Source: Novosphingobium sp. G106
Lineage (GTDB): Bacteria; Pseudomonadota; Alphaproteobacteria; Sphingomonadales; Sphingomonadaceae
DNA length: 64,000 nt
Direction: 5' to 3'
Assembly (NCBI RefSeq): GCF_019075875.1
Contig: NZ_JAHOOZ010000001.1
Location: 3,472,001-3,536,000, forward strand
Shown: piece by piece, positions 44,013 to 53,680 of the stretch
Numbering within the stretch: the first letter of the stretch is position 1
Layout of the letters: every line of letters starts with the position of its first letter
Translations under genes and position numbers: made by a program
Notes under the pieces: generated by a model
Told to the model about the DNA's origin: nothing
Seen by the model: only the letters and a program-made list of their open reading frames with translations
Database searches by the model: none

Positions 44013-44351
44013 ATGGATGTTTTGATTACCGATGTTTCCGGCGTGACCAAAGTCGAGCTCAATGGGCGGCTCGACACGGCGAACGTCAATCAGGTCGAAA
44101 CCTCGTTCATCGCCGGCATAGTACCCCAGGGCCAGAACACGATGATCGACCTGACCCAGGTCACTTTCATCGCTTCGCTGGGCATCCGCATGCTGCTGAG
44201 CGCGGCGCGCGTGCTGACGCGCCGTGGCGCCAAATTCGTGATGTACGGCGCAACGCCCGCCGTGCTCGACATCATCGAGACGACGGCACTGTCCGAGGTG
44301 ATCCCTGTCCTGGGCAGCGAAGCAGACGCCATGGCCGCAATCAACGCTTGA
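44013..44351 (+). CDS. STAS-domain anti-sigma factor antagonist
   Basis: Single STAS domain of 112 residues, SpoIIAA/RsbV-like. MDVLITDVSGVTKVELNGRL starts the first strands, and TFIASLGIRMLLSAARVLTR carries the serine (near residue 55) that anti-sigma kinases phosphorylate. It lies between the SpoIIE phosphatase (18 bases upstream) and the RsbW-like kinase (overlapping start), the classic partner-switching order. It should release a target from the kinase when unphosphorylated. Confidence 0.92.
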   Translation: MDVLITDVSGVTKVELNGRLDTANVNQVETSFIAGIVPQGQNTMIDLTQVTFIASLGIRMLLSAARVLTRRGAKFVMYGATPAVLDIIETTALSEVIPVLGSEADAMAAINA

Positions 44352-44788
44352 ACGACGGGAGCGTGAATCCCAACCGGTCACCCCGAGAAGAAGTCTTCTT
44401 CCTCGACCTGCCGGTGGCCATGGAGTCGCTCGAAACCGGCCGGCTTGCGCTCCTGTCCTATCTCGAACCCTTCGCTCTCGAAGCGCGGCTGATCAACCGC
44501 GTCGAAGTGGTGTTGGAAGAACTGGTCAGCAATGTCGTGCGTCATGCCAAGGACGCGAACAACCTGGCAATCGAGGCCGAACGGACGGGCTCCGCGGTGC
44601 TGCTGGCGGTCGAGGACGACGGCCCCGCATTCAATCCGCTGAGCATGCCCGAACCGCCCTCGTTCACTGCCATCGAGGATGCCATGCTCGGTGGTCAGGG
44701 CATCCCCCTGATCCGCCGCCTGTCGCAGTCGGTCCGCTACGAACGCCGCGAAACGCGCAACCGGATCGTCGCGCTGATTACCGGCTAG
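44348..44788 (+). CDS. RsbW/SpoIIAB-like anti-sigma factor kinase
   Basis: GHKL-type ATPase of 146 residues. The N-box motif is VEVVLEELVSNVVRHAKD, the G1 box is LAVEDDGPAFNP and the G2 glycines are LGGQGIPLIRRLS, so the ATP site is complete. It should phosphorylate the STAS protein. The start appears to be TTG at 44348 overlapping the STAS stop; a GTG at 44363 also exists. No sigma factor gene is nearby, so the target may be a different protein. Its stop is convergent with the Ser/Thr kinase gene. Confidence 0.88.
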   Translation: MNDGSVNPNRSPREEVFFLDLPVAMESLETGRLALLSYLEPFALEARLINRVEVVLEELVSNVVRHAKDANNLAIEAERTGSAVLLAVEDDGPAFNPLSMPEPPSFTAIEDAMLGGQGIPLIRRLSQSVRYERRETRNRIVALITG

Positions 44789-44792
44789 GTCC

Positions 44793-47126
44793 TCACCGCG
44801 ACGCTGCCGAGGACCGCGACTCCATGAGCTGCAGATAGCGCTTCGTCTGCTCGCCTTGGGCGATCAGACGGTCGGCATCGTGATCGGTCTTCGCGCCGCG
44901 CATCGAATTGGTCAGCGTGTTGAGATAAGTCAGATAGCCTTGGGCGCTCTGCATGTTCTGCTGCAGCGTACGATAATTGGCCTTCTCGTCGTCAGAACCA
45001 CGGGGGTTTGACCGGGCAGACCGGCCCATCTTGATGACCTTCTGCGCGATCTCGCGACTAGAGGAAACGATGCCGGCCAACTGCTGCGCCTTGCTGCCGG
45101 AGACGGCTTGGTTCGCGCTCGATGGCAATGCTACCGGGGCGGCGGGCGTACTCGCGGGGGCAGCAACTTCGCCCGAGCTCAAGCCTGTCTGGTCGACCAC
45201 AATCGAAGGTGAAGTTGCCGCGGCCCTCGCCTGCGCCGAGACGAAGCTGCGCCAGCTGGAGAGCGCCGCCTGTGCCGAAGCCATCGCCTGACTTGGATCC
45301 GCGGCAGTACTCGCCGACTGTGCGGCAGCCGAAAGCGCTCCGCTGGACTGCAGCAACCTTGCGTGGACGCCGCGCCGCTCGGCGCTTTCCGAACGCGCGG
45401 CATTTGGCCGCCGCGGATCGGCCCAGGGCAGCTGCCGCGCGATCCGCTGTGCGCGGCGTTCGGCATCGCTGAGCAAAGCCTGCGCGAAGCTCGTGCTGGC
45501 GCTCTTGGCCAGACCGGGAATGTCGGCCTGGCCAGTCTGGCCCGCTTGCGCCGCGGTCGCCGCCAGCGCGTTCACCGCGTCGGCCGGTGCACCAGACTTG
45601 CGCGCCTCGTCCGCGAGCGCCTGCAGCGTCTGCGCAAAGCCCGTGCTGTCGGAAAGGTTGATCGGCACCGCGGAAGCAGTGGCACCGGGCTGCGGAGCGC
45701 CGGCGATCGGACTCACGGCGTCGCTCGCCGCCGTTTGCGACTTGCCGTTCAGCAGGTACCAGCCACCGCCCAGTCCCGCGGCCAGGACCGCCACGCCACC
45801 GAGTACGAGCGGCAGCTTGCCCCCGCCGGATGTCTTGACCGGCTTGGCCGCCGGCGAAGGCGCCGAAGGCATCGCGGCAGCAGACTGAACCGGCTTGCCG
45901 GGCGGCGGCGGATCGGCTGGACTCCCGTTGGTGGCAATCGGCGACACCGGCGCAGGCTTGGCCGGAGGTTCGACGAGCGCAGCGGACGACAGCCCATCGT
46001 CGAGCACAGCTTCCTCGCCGGCCGGGACCAGTTCCGACTGCCTGGCCGCATCGGCATCTTCGCCGACCTGCTGGAACTCGGCCTTGCTGACGCTGTCGGG
46101 AACCGGCACTTCGATGTCGTCGACCCGCTCGAACCCCGGCGGTGGCGGCGCGACCGGGAGAATCCGGCGGGTAAGCGTATCGTAGGTCACGAACCGCGTG
46201 GTATCGTCATCCTCGCCATCCGAGGCACGGGCCCCCGCAGCGCCAGCTTCCGGCGAGAGTAGGGCCAGCCATTCCGAAATCGACTGCGGCCGTTCTTCGG
46301 GCCGGACGATCATCGCTGCATCGATCGCTTTCAGGAACGCGCGGCTGTATCCTGGCCAGTCGCCATCCGCGAGCGGGCTACCCAGCCCGCCGTGCATCCG
46401 CTCCAGCACTTCGGGCGGTTTCTGCCCGGTGATGCATTCGTAGAGCACCACGCCGAGGGCATAGATGTCGGTCCATGGGCCTTGGGCATAGGTCTTCACA
46501 TACTGCTCGATCGCAGCGTAAGGCGGCGTGTGGAAGGTGACCTTGGTGCTGGTCGCATCCGCCGCTTCGAAGCGGGCCGAGCCGAAATCGATCAGGACAG
46601 GCCGACCGTCTTCGTTTACCAGGATGTTCGGCGGCTTGATATCACGGTGCAGGACGCCGACGCGGTGCGCCCGTTCCAGACCCTCGGCAATCGGCCGGAG
46701 CAGCGCCAGCAGGCTGGCTTCGTTGAAGCGCTGGCCCTGCTTGAGGATCTTGGATAGCGACATGCCGTCCTCGAAATCCATGACCATGTAGGCCGTGCCG
46801 TGGATTTCGAACAGACTGCGGACGCTGACGATGTTGGGGTGACGCGAGGGCGTCGACAGGTTCCAGAGGAGCTTGGCCTCCTCAACGAATTTCTTGAGAC
46901 CGAGCGCGTGGACTTCCTCGGCGGCGGAATCGATCGGGACGACAGTATCGCCGTCCTTGCGATCGCTGATGGCGCTCGGGAAATACTCCTTGATCGCCAC
47001 GAGCTCGTCGAAATAGATGCCGCGGCCTTTGTAGACAATGCCAAAGCCACCGACACCCAGGACTTCTTCGAGGCGCCATTCCCGAAGAACTGTTCCGGGC
47101 GGAAGAGCCTTGTTGCTGTACGCCAT
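44793..47126 (-). CDS. Membrane-bound Hanks-type Ser/Thr protein kinase
   Basis: Receptor-like kinase of 777 residues. The kinase domain is at residues 15-290: glycine loop LGVGGFGIVYKGRG, catalytic loop VLHRDIKPPNILV (His-Arg-Asp at 160-162), and DFGSARF. A disordered Pro/Ala-rich linker (300-436) precedes one transmembrane helix at about 437-460, and residues 460-777 would be periplasmic, a helical Ala/Ser-rich region. This is similar to PpkA-type kinases of type VI secretion, but no T6SS genes are in the window. A PP2C gene starts divergently 103 bases away, the usual kinase-phosphatase pairing. Confidence 0.92.
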   Translation of the reverse strand: MAYSNKALPPGTVLREWRLEEVLGVGGFGIVYKGRGIYFDELVAIKEYFPSAISDRKDGDTVVPIDSAAEEVHALGLKKFVEEAKLLWNLSTPSRHPNIVSVRSLFEIHGTAYMVMDFEDGMSLSKILKQGQRFNEASLLALLRPIAEGLERAHRVGVLHRDIKPPNILVNEDGRPVLIDFGSARFEAADATSTKVTFHTPPYAAIEQYVKTYAQGPWTDIYALGVVLYECITGQKPPEVLERMHGGLGSPLADGDWPGYSRAFLKAIDAAMIVRPEERPQSISEWLALLSPEAGAAGARASDGEDDDTTRFVTYDTLTRRILPVAPPPPGFERVDDIEVPVPDSVSKAEFQQVGEDADAARQSELVPAGEEAVLDDGLSSAALVEPPAKPAPVSPIATNGSPADPPPPGKPVQSAAAMPSAPSPAAKPVKTSGGGKLPLVLGGVAVLAAGLGGGWYLLNGKSQTAASDAVSPIAGAPQPGATASAVPINLSDSTGFAQTLQALADEARKSGAPADAVNALAATAAQAGQTGQADIPGLAKSASTSFAQALLSDAERRAQRIARQLPWADPRRPNAARSESAERRGVHARLLQSSGALSAAAQSASTAADPSQAMASAQAALSSWRSFVSAQARAAATSPSIVVDQTGLSSGEVAAPASTPAAPVALPSSANQAVSGSKAQQLAGIVSSSREIAQKVIKMGRSARSNPRGSDDEKANYRTLQQNMQSAQGYLTYLNTLTNSMRGAKTDHDADRLIAQGEQTKRYLQLMESRSSAASR

Positions 47127-47229
47127 ATTGATCGTCGTCCCACCACGCGATTTTGCGACGCAACAATCAGTCGCATGATCCGCACACCTTTGCTAGTCTC
47201 GCTGCGGCAGAATACGCAAGGACATCCGC

Positions 47230-47949
47230 ATGGTATTCGATTGCGCGACCCGGACACATGTGGGGCATCGGCGCAAGCTTAACGAGGATGCAGTGCTCGA
47301 CTGCGGCGAACAAGGGCTCTGGGCCGTCGCAGACGGCATGGGCGGACATGAGGCCGGCGAAGTCGCCAGCACAATGGTGGTGGAAGCACTCAGCAATTTC
47401 GCCGCGGCGGGCTCCATCGAGCATCGGATCGACAGTGTGATCACCGCGCTAGAGAACGTGAACCTCTCGCTGCACGACATGGGCCGCGCATCGATCAGGC
47501 AGCGGACGATTGGCACGACCGTGGTCGGGCTCGTGGCCGACGGCGAGCAATTCCGCTGCTTCTGGGCCGGGGACAGCCGCGCCTATCGGCTGCGCGGTCC
47601 CTCGATCGACCAGCTCACGCGCGACCACAGCCTCGTCCAGGATCTCGTCGATGCGGGCATGATCGAGCCGGGCGAGGCCGAGACGCATCCCAACTCCAAC
47701 GTCGTGACCCGCGCGGTGGGCGCGGCGGAACGGCTTCAGGTCGATACCGTCGGCGGACCGCTCAATGGCGGCGACACGTTCCTGTTGGCCAGCGACGGGC
47801 TGACAAGGCTGGTCCGGCCCGAAGAGATCGCGCTTCAGCTGGCCTCGCCAGGCCTCGACACGGCAGCCGACAGCCTGATGGACCTGGCGCTCGACCGGGG
47901 CGCGCCCGACAACGTCTCGCTGATCATCGTCCGCTTCCGGAAAGGCTAG
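47230..47949 (+). CDS. PP2C-family serine/threonine phosphatase
   Basis: Cytoplasmic PP2C phosphatase of 239 residues (PppA/Stp1-like). Metal-binding motifs are GHRRKLNEDAVLD at residues 13-24, VADGMGGHEAGEVAS, FWAGDSRAYRLR and, near the end, GAPDNVSLIIVR. It should reverse the action of the neighbouring Ser/Thr kinase, which is divergent with a short shared control region. Its stop codon lies in the palindrome CTAG (47946-47949), where the glutaminase gene also stops on the other strand. Confidence 0.93.
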   Translation: MVFDCATRTHVGHRRKLNEDAVLDCGEQGLWAVADGMGGHEAGEVASTMVVEALSNFAAAGSIEHRIDSVITALENVNLSLHDMGRASIRQRTIGTTVVGLVADGEQFRCFWAGDSRAYRLRGPSIDQLTRDHSLVQDLVDAGMIEPGEAETHPNSNVVTRAVGAAERLQVDTVGGPLNGGDTFLLASDGLTRLVRPEEIALQLASPGLDTAADSLMDLALDRGAPDNVSLIIVRFRKG

Positions 47950-48938
47950 CGGATCAGAGAGGAGATGAAGGAGGAACCGACGTTGGTGCAGTCGAAGGCG
48001 TGCAGTCCGAATTCTTCGGCCAGCGTTTCGAAGCTGGCAACACCGCGGACCGAATTACCCTTGGCGTCGAGCCGCGGCGAATAGCTGCCAATCCCCAGTT
48101 GCCGGTTGATCACCCCGACTATGCCGCCGCCGACGCCGCTCTTGGCGGGAATGCCGACGTCGTAGGCCCAGTGACCGGCATAGTCGTACATGCCGCAGGT
48201 AAACATCACCGACAGCGTGCGGCGCACCGAAGTCAGCTCGAAGGCCAGGCGCTTGTCGAGCGGGCTCTGTCCCATGTTGGCGAAAGTCGCGCCCATGCGG
48301 GCGAGATCGACCGCGGTCACGCTGATCGAGCATTGCCGGAAATAGAGATCGAGCGCCTTGTCGGGCGACGATCCCGACAGGGCACCGTTCGCCAGCAGGA
48401 GATGCGCGATGGCACGGTTGCGATGGCCGGTCTCGTTCTCGGAGCGGTAGACCGCCTCGTCGACCGAGAGCTCGCGCCCCGCGGCGACTGAGAAACGATT
48501 GAGCAGGAACTCGAAGGCATCCTTGCCCAGATAGTCGCAGAGAATGCCGGCGACGGCGATAGCGCCGGCGTTCACCATCGGGTTGAACGGCCGGTTCGTG
48601 CTGGGATCGAAGACGATCGCATTGAACGGATCGCCGCTCGGTTCGACGCCGACGCGGCTCGATACGCGCTGCGGGCCGGCGATCTCCAGCGCGAGACAAA
48701 ATGCGAAGGCCTTCGACACCGACTGAATGGTGAACGGCACTTCCGCATCACCGATGGTGTAGAGTTGGCCCTTCGACGTGGCGATGGCGAGACCGAAGTC
48801 GTCGGGATTGGCCTTGCTCAGCTCGGGAATGTAGTCGGCGACGGCGCCCTTGGAATTCTTGCCGTGCATCGCCCAGGCCCGCTGCAGAGCGCGATCGAAT
48901 TCGTTGTCGGGTCCCGCATCCGCGTCTTCTAGCCCCAT
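47946..48938 (-). CDS. glsA: Glutaminase A
   Basis: Hydrolyses glutamine to glutamate and ammonia. The start at 48938 (MGLEDADAGPDNEFDRALQ) has a GAGGTGGG site; upstream codons would add 34 unrelated residues. With 330 residues it is a normal size. Serine-beta-lactamase-like fold: catalytic IQSVSKAFAF (Ser-x-x-Lys), NPMVNAGAIA, SENETGHRNRAIAHLL, and the lid residues YDYAGHWAYDVGIPAKSGVG. The 3' end overlaps the convergent PP2C gene by 4 bases in a shared CTAG. Confidence 0.95.
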   Translation of the reverse strand: MGLEDADAGPDNEFDRALQRAWAMHGKNSKGAVADYIPELSKANPDDFGLAIATSKGQLYTIGDAEVPFTIQSVSKAFAFCLALEIAGPQRVSSRVGVEPSGDPFNAIVFDPSTNRPFNPMVNAGAIAVAGILCDYLGKDAFEFLLNRFSVAAGRELSVDEAVYRSENETGHRNRAIAHLLLANGALSGSSPDKALDLYFRQCSISVTAVDLARMGATFANMGQSPLDKRLAFELTSVRRTLSVMFTCGMYDYAGHWAYDVGIPAKSGVGGGIVGVINRQLGIGSYSPRLDAKGNSVRGVASFETLAEEFGLHAFDCTNVGSSFISSLIR

Positions 48939-49096
48939 GCCCACCTCTTGGCTGGCGCCGGAGACCGGCGCGGCCAGAATGCGGCACCCCCTGCCGCTCT
49001 GACGAAAGCGCATGGCATCATACTTTATTGTGCGCCGCAATAGAGCATTCGCAGCCAGGCCGCAGATCGAGCGGTCGGCATCAACGCCTTAGGGCC

Positions 49097-49516
49097 TCAT
49101 GCGCGGTGCCAGACCTGCGACTTGCAGATCAATCCACCGAGAACGCAACCGCTGATCTTGAGCTTGTTCGGATCGAGCAGGGAGATCGTCGAATAGTAGG
49201 TGTGGCCCATGTCCGGCACGAAGACTTCTCCCACCCAGTTGCCCGGGCGCGTGCTGACATAGTCGCGCAGCAGGGTCGTGCCGACGATTTGGGGGACGCC
49301 GCCGGCCGCGGCGTCTGCCGCTGCCTCCTCGTTCGCCCAGACGACCCAGCCACACAGCTTGTCGCCGCATCGGCCGGTCTGCACTTTTACGGAACCGTAC
49401 GGATTTACCCAGGTGCCGATCTCCTCGCCGGAGGAAACCGGTGTCGCCTGCCCGGGTCCAGACACCAGGGTCAGCGTTGCCGCGGCCAATGCCGCCCAAA
49501 GCGCCATTCTTCTCAT
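49097..49516 (-). CDS. DUF2147 exported protein
   Basis: Exported protein of 139 residues in the DUF2147 family. Signal MRRMALWAALAAATLTLVSG then PGQATP. The mature domain has GTWVNPYGSVKVQTGRCGDK, CGWVVWANEEAA, RDYVSTRPGNWVGEVFVPDM and a cysteine pair in SGCVLGGLIC. The fold is a small beta-barrel found in the periplasm; the role is not established. It lies between glutaminase and MprF, without tight spacing to either. Confidence 0.88.
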   Translation of the reverse strand: MRRMALWAALAAATLTLVSGPGQATPVSSGEEIGTWVNPYGSVKVQTGRCGDKLCGWVVWANEEAAADAAAGGVPQIVGTTLLRDYVSTRPGNWVGEVFVPDMGHTYYSTISLLDPNKLKISGCVLGGLICKSQVWHRA

Positions 49517-49561
49517 GGGAAAGCCTTATATTCTCTTGGATGAATCGGACATTGCCGGATC

Positions 49562-52301
49562 TCAGATCACCCCGCCGCTTTGCACCGCCAGCAATGGCTT
49601 GGGTTCCAAGCCGGAAATCGCCCCAACGGCTTGGGGACGAGCGGCGCCAGCGCGAGGCGCCCTGCGGTCGCGGGTGTTGGTGCTTCCGGTGGGCGGGTTG
49701 GAGATCAGGCGGTTGAGGTCGATCAGAGCCTGCAACAGCGCCAAGCCCTGCGGTCCCGCAATATAGCGCGGCTCCCAGTAAGGATCGAACTTGTCCTTGT
49801 AGTTACGGAGGCCCTTGAAGCCGTAGAGCCGCTCCCCGTGGTTGAACATGACCGCGGCGATCTTGGCCCAGCGCGGCGAAAGTCGCCGCGCCTCGATGCC
49901 CGACAGCGGCGCCAGGCCGAGCGCAAAGCGCTGGTACCCGTTCTCCCTGCCCCATTGCATGAGGCTGGCGAAGAGAAAGTCCATCGTGCCCGGAGGCATC
50001 GTATCGAGATGCCGCATCAGGTCGACCGAAAGCTCCTGCCGGCCGAAAGTCGCCAGCACATTGGCGAAGGCGACGATCCGGCCCTCGTGGCGGACGACCG
50101 CGCAATCGAACCGGGTGAGATAGTCGGGATCGAACCGCCCGAGGCTGAACCCCTTCTCCTGCTGATTCTTGTCGGCCAGCCAGGCATCCGAAATCGCCGC
50201 GAGTTCCGGCAGAATCCGCTCTACCGACGAGGCAGGGATGATTTCAAACGTAGCCCCCTCGCGCGCCGCGCGGCGCTGCGCGTGGCGCAGGCCACGCATG
50301 CGCGGGCCGTCGAGCGTGAAGTCGGTGAGGTCGACCAGCGCCTCCTCGCCATATTTGACCAACTGGAAGCCGAGCTCGAGCGCGATTTCCAGCGCCGCGG
50401 CGCTGATCTGATAGAGCAGGAGCCGGCCCTGCGCGGCATGGGCTCGCCCCCGGATCGCCCAGAGCAGTTCGCGCCAGTCCTCGCGCGGACCCACCGGATC
50501 GCCCATCACCAGCCAGCTCGATCCGCGCACCTGGTACATCAGCAGCGCGTTCCCAGACGCGGAGCAGATGAAGCGCTTGTCACCGGTATAGGCCAGCGTC
50601 GCATCGGTCCGCACCGCGCCTTCGAGGATCCGCTCGAGGTCGACTTCGTCGATGCCCACATCGGGCGACATGCGCGACGATGGTCCCAGCAGGCGCCACA
50701 CCGCGGCCCCCGCAAGAACGATCCCGACGCCGAGGCTGGCGCGGAGGAACCGCGAGGCATCGCCTTTCAGCGTGAACTGCCACCACAGCGAATCCTGATA
50801 GGTGACGTGCTTGTTGGAAAAGAAGCCGATCCACAGCGAGATGCCGACCACTGCCACGACGCAGACCAGCCAGCTCCGCGAAAGCATCTGCCCGGTCAGC
50901 GCCGTGCGGCGGTAGAAGGCGGGGCTGGTCAGTTGCAGCAACCCTGCAATGGCGAAGCAGATGATCGCTTCTTCATAGTCGATGCCCTTGATCATAGAGA
51001 ACACGGCGCCCGCGATCAGCAGCGTCCGCGTCATCAAGAAGGCTCCGTCGAGCCGGCGATAGAGGCCCGGCGCGAGGAGCAGGAGCGCGGTGCCGGCAAT
51101 CGATGCGGCAACGTGTGAGGCTTCCACAAAGGGAAGCGGCACGACATGCGTCAGCAGCTTGATGCGGTGATGTATGCCCGGCAGCGACCCCGACAGGACC
51201 AGCACGGCCCCACCGGTGAAGCAGGCCGCGCTCATCAACACTGGCACCAGGGCGTCCGCAACGCTGCGCGCGCCAGCCAGCGTGCGCGTGGCCGACCGGC
51301 GCCAGCGGCGTCCCTCGTTCAAGGCCAGCAGAGTCACCGCGCAGGCCAGCGGCAGCAGATAGTAGATCAGGCGATAGACGATCAGCGCGGCGAACAGCGA
51401 TGCGTCGCTGCTCGGCAGGGCGGCGATCACCACGGCCTCGAACACCCCGACGCCGCCGGGCACATGGGAAACGAGCGTCGCGACGAGCGCGAGCGAATAG
51501 GCCAGGACGAAGCTCGGCAGCAGGCTCGGGTCGAGGTTCGGGACGAGGATGAACAGCGCCGCGGAAGCCGCGCTGAGATCGACGGCGGCCACCGCGATCT
51601 GCGCGAGGATCAGCCGTCGGTTCGGCAGAGGCAGGCGCCAGCCGAGCAGGTGCAGTTCCTTCACCCGCTCGTTGCCGAGGATCACGATGATGCCAAGAAC
51701 CAGCAGCATGGCCATGCCGATCAGCCGCAGGTTGTCGGGAGAAACGCTCCAGACGCCGATCGTCAGCGGGCTTTTCGTCGTGGTCAGGGCAACGCCGCCC
51801 ATGACGACGACGCCCATCCAGAACGCCGCCCCGGCCAGCGCGACGATCCGCGCGACGTCCGATCCCGACAGCCCCGCATTGGTATAGACGCGGTAGCGCG
51901 CCGACCCGCCGGTGATCAGCCCGAGGCCAAGATTATGACTCAGCGTATAGCTGGTAAACGAGGCCAGCGCGGCCGTGCGCCAGGGCAATGGCCGGCCGAT
52001 GATCCGCAGCGCCAGCACGTCGTAGAATGTCAGCGCGAGATAGCTGATCGCAGTGAGCCCGATGGCAGCGGCCATTTGCACACCGCCGATCGCCCGCAAT
52101 GCCGAGCGGACATCGCAGAACTTCATGGTCCGGGTCAGGTGATGCAGCGCCCCCCAGCCCCAGCGCGATAAGCACGATGACTGCGGCAATCGCCACAGCC
52201 GCGCGATAGCGCGGCCAGGCAGTGCGCAGGCGAACGATCAGAGCGTGACCACCCCGGTCTTCTTGCCCCGCGACCGCTACGGATTGTGCGCCAGGATTCA
52301 T
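49562..52301 (-). CDS. mprF: MprF-type lysylphosphatidylglycerol synthase/flippase (apparent frameshift in a C run)
   Basis: Bifunctional inner-membrane protein of 912 residues once one base is removed from the six Cs at 52150-52155, which joins AAVIVLIALGLG to ALHHLTRTMKFCDV. The N-terminal about 560 residues hold the flippase with many transmembrane helices (FTSYTLSHNLGLGLITGGSA, SHVPGGVGVFEA); residues 560-860 are the DUF2156 aminoacyl-transferase domain (MYQVRGSSWLVMGDPVGPRE, then LGFQLVKYGEEALVDLTDF). It transfers lysine or another amino acid from tRNA to phosphatidylglycerol and flips the product, lowering surface charge and sensitivity to cationic peptides. The C-terminal 40 residues are an unrelated Arg-rich tail. 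Confidence 0.92.
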
Positions 52302-52471
52302 ACCGAAGTCTCGGTCAGCGCAACCCCGGCGCGCCTGTTCCGCCGCCGCTTCAGGTCCATCACTCGCCCGTACAATTCAATTTTCCCTAAAATGAGAAAA
52401 CTGATTCCTAGGCGCTTGGCCTTGTCCGCGTGGTGGCGCCGAAGTGAACTATCCGTAATTCTTCGGGTTCA

Positions 52472-53680
52472 TCACTCGTGCCGCAGGGCATCGATCGGGT
52501 TGAGCGAGGCGGCACGCCGCGCCGGGAAATAGCCGAAGACGACGCCGATCAGGCCCGAGATCACGAAAGCGACGACGTTGATCTGGATGTCGAAAGTCCA
52601 GGGAACCTGCATCAGCGGTGTGGCCACAGCGATGACCAGCTGGGCAAGCAGCAGGCCAAGCAGGCCGCCGATGCAGGACAGCACTACCGACTCCACAAGG
52701 AACTGCAGCAGCACCTCGTTCGCCACCGCGCCGATGGCAAGGCGGATGCCGATCTCGCGCGTGCGCTCGGTCACCGACACCAGCATGATGTTCATGATGC
52801 CGATCCCGCCAACGACGAGGCTGATCGCCGCCACCGCCGTGACGATCGCCGTCAGCAGTGTCGTCGTCCCGGTAAGCGTGTCGGAGATTTGCTTGGTGTC
52901 GAAGATGTTGAAATTGTCATCGCGGCCCGCGGTGATGTGGCGGCGTTCGCGCAGCAGATCGGTGATCGAGGCCTGGACCTGGGTCGTCGAATAGGCCTGG
53001 TCGACACCGACGAGCATCAGCCGCACGTCGGTGCTGCCGGTGAAGCGGCGCTGCACAGTCTTGATCGGCATGATGACGACATCGTCCTGGTCGCCGCCGA
53101 AGCCGGCTTGGCCGCGGGTCGAGAGCAGGCCGATGACATCGCAGCTGACATTGCCGATGCGGAAGCGCAGCCCAACGGCGCGACCGCCGCGGAACAGGTT
53201 GGTCTTGACCGTCGAACCGATGATGCAGACCGCCTTGCCCGCGGCTTCCTCGGCCGGAGTGAAATAGCGGCCCGAAGTCAAAGGCCAGGGCTGGACCTGG
53301 AAGTAGCCGGAGGTGGTGCCGTTGATCGTCGTCGACCAGTTGGCACCTTCGTAGATCGCCGTCGCGGTCGACTGCGCCTGCGGGGCGACTGCGGTGACGC
53401 CGGCAATCTGCTGCGCCACCGCCGTCACGTCGCTCGGATCGAAATCGGGCGGGCGCGGGCCGCCACCGCCACGGCCGAAGCCCTGGCCCGGCCGGATCTG
53501 CAGGACGTTGGTGCCGAGCGCCGCGATCTGCTGCTGCACCGCCGCTGTGGTCGCCTTGCCCAGCGTGGTCATCGCCACGACCGCGCCGACACCAATGACG
53601 ATACCGAGCACGGTCAGGAACGAGCGCAGCACGTGTCGCCGTATCGAGCGCAGCGCCAGGAGGAAAATCGTGCCGAGCAT
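52472..53680 (-). CDS. MacB-type ABC transporter permease
   Basis: Inner-membrane ABC permease of 402 residues. One N-terminal transmembrane helix (RSFLTVLGIVIGVGAVVAM), a large periplasmic domain to about residue 275, and three C-terminal helices containing ISLVVGGIGIMNIMLVSVTE and RTREIGIRLAIGA give the MacB/LolC mechanotransmission fold. No ATPase domain is fused to it: the ATPase is a separate gene directly upstream, whose stop overlaps this start. Together with the adaptor and outer-membrane factor it forms a tripartite exporter. Confidence 0.93.
   Translation of the reverse strand: MLGTIFLLALRSIRRHVLRSFLTVLGIVIGVGAVVAMTTLGKATTAAVQQQIAALGTNVLQIRPGQGFGRGGGGPRPPDFDPSDVTAVAQQIAGVTAVAPQAQSTATAIYEGANWSTTINGTTSGYFQVQPWPLTSGRYFTPAEEAAGKAVCIIGSTVKTNLFRGGRAVGLRFRIGNVSCDVIGLLSTRGQAGFGGDQDDVVIMPIKTVQRRFTGSTDVRLMLVGVDQAYSTTQVQASITDLLRERRHITAGRDDNFNIFDTKQISDTLTGTTTLLTAIVTAVAAISLVVGGIGIMNIMLVSVTERTREIGIRLAIGAVANEVLLQFLVESVVLSCIGGLLGLLLAQLVIAVATPLMQVPWTFDIQINVVAFVISGLIGVVFGYFPARRAASLNPIDALRHE

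Noticed and set aside
44793..47949. Type VI secretion regulatory locus
   Set aside because: Kinase and phosphatase resemble PpkA and PppA, and FHA is present, but no Tss structural gene is in the window.
508..52301. Phase variation at the homopolymers
   Set aside because: Possible in principle, but the genes affected have unrelated functions and the change is always one extra base; assembly error is the better explanation.
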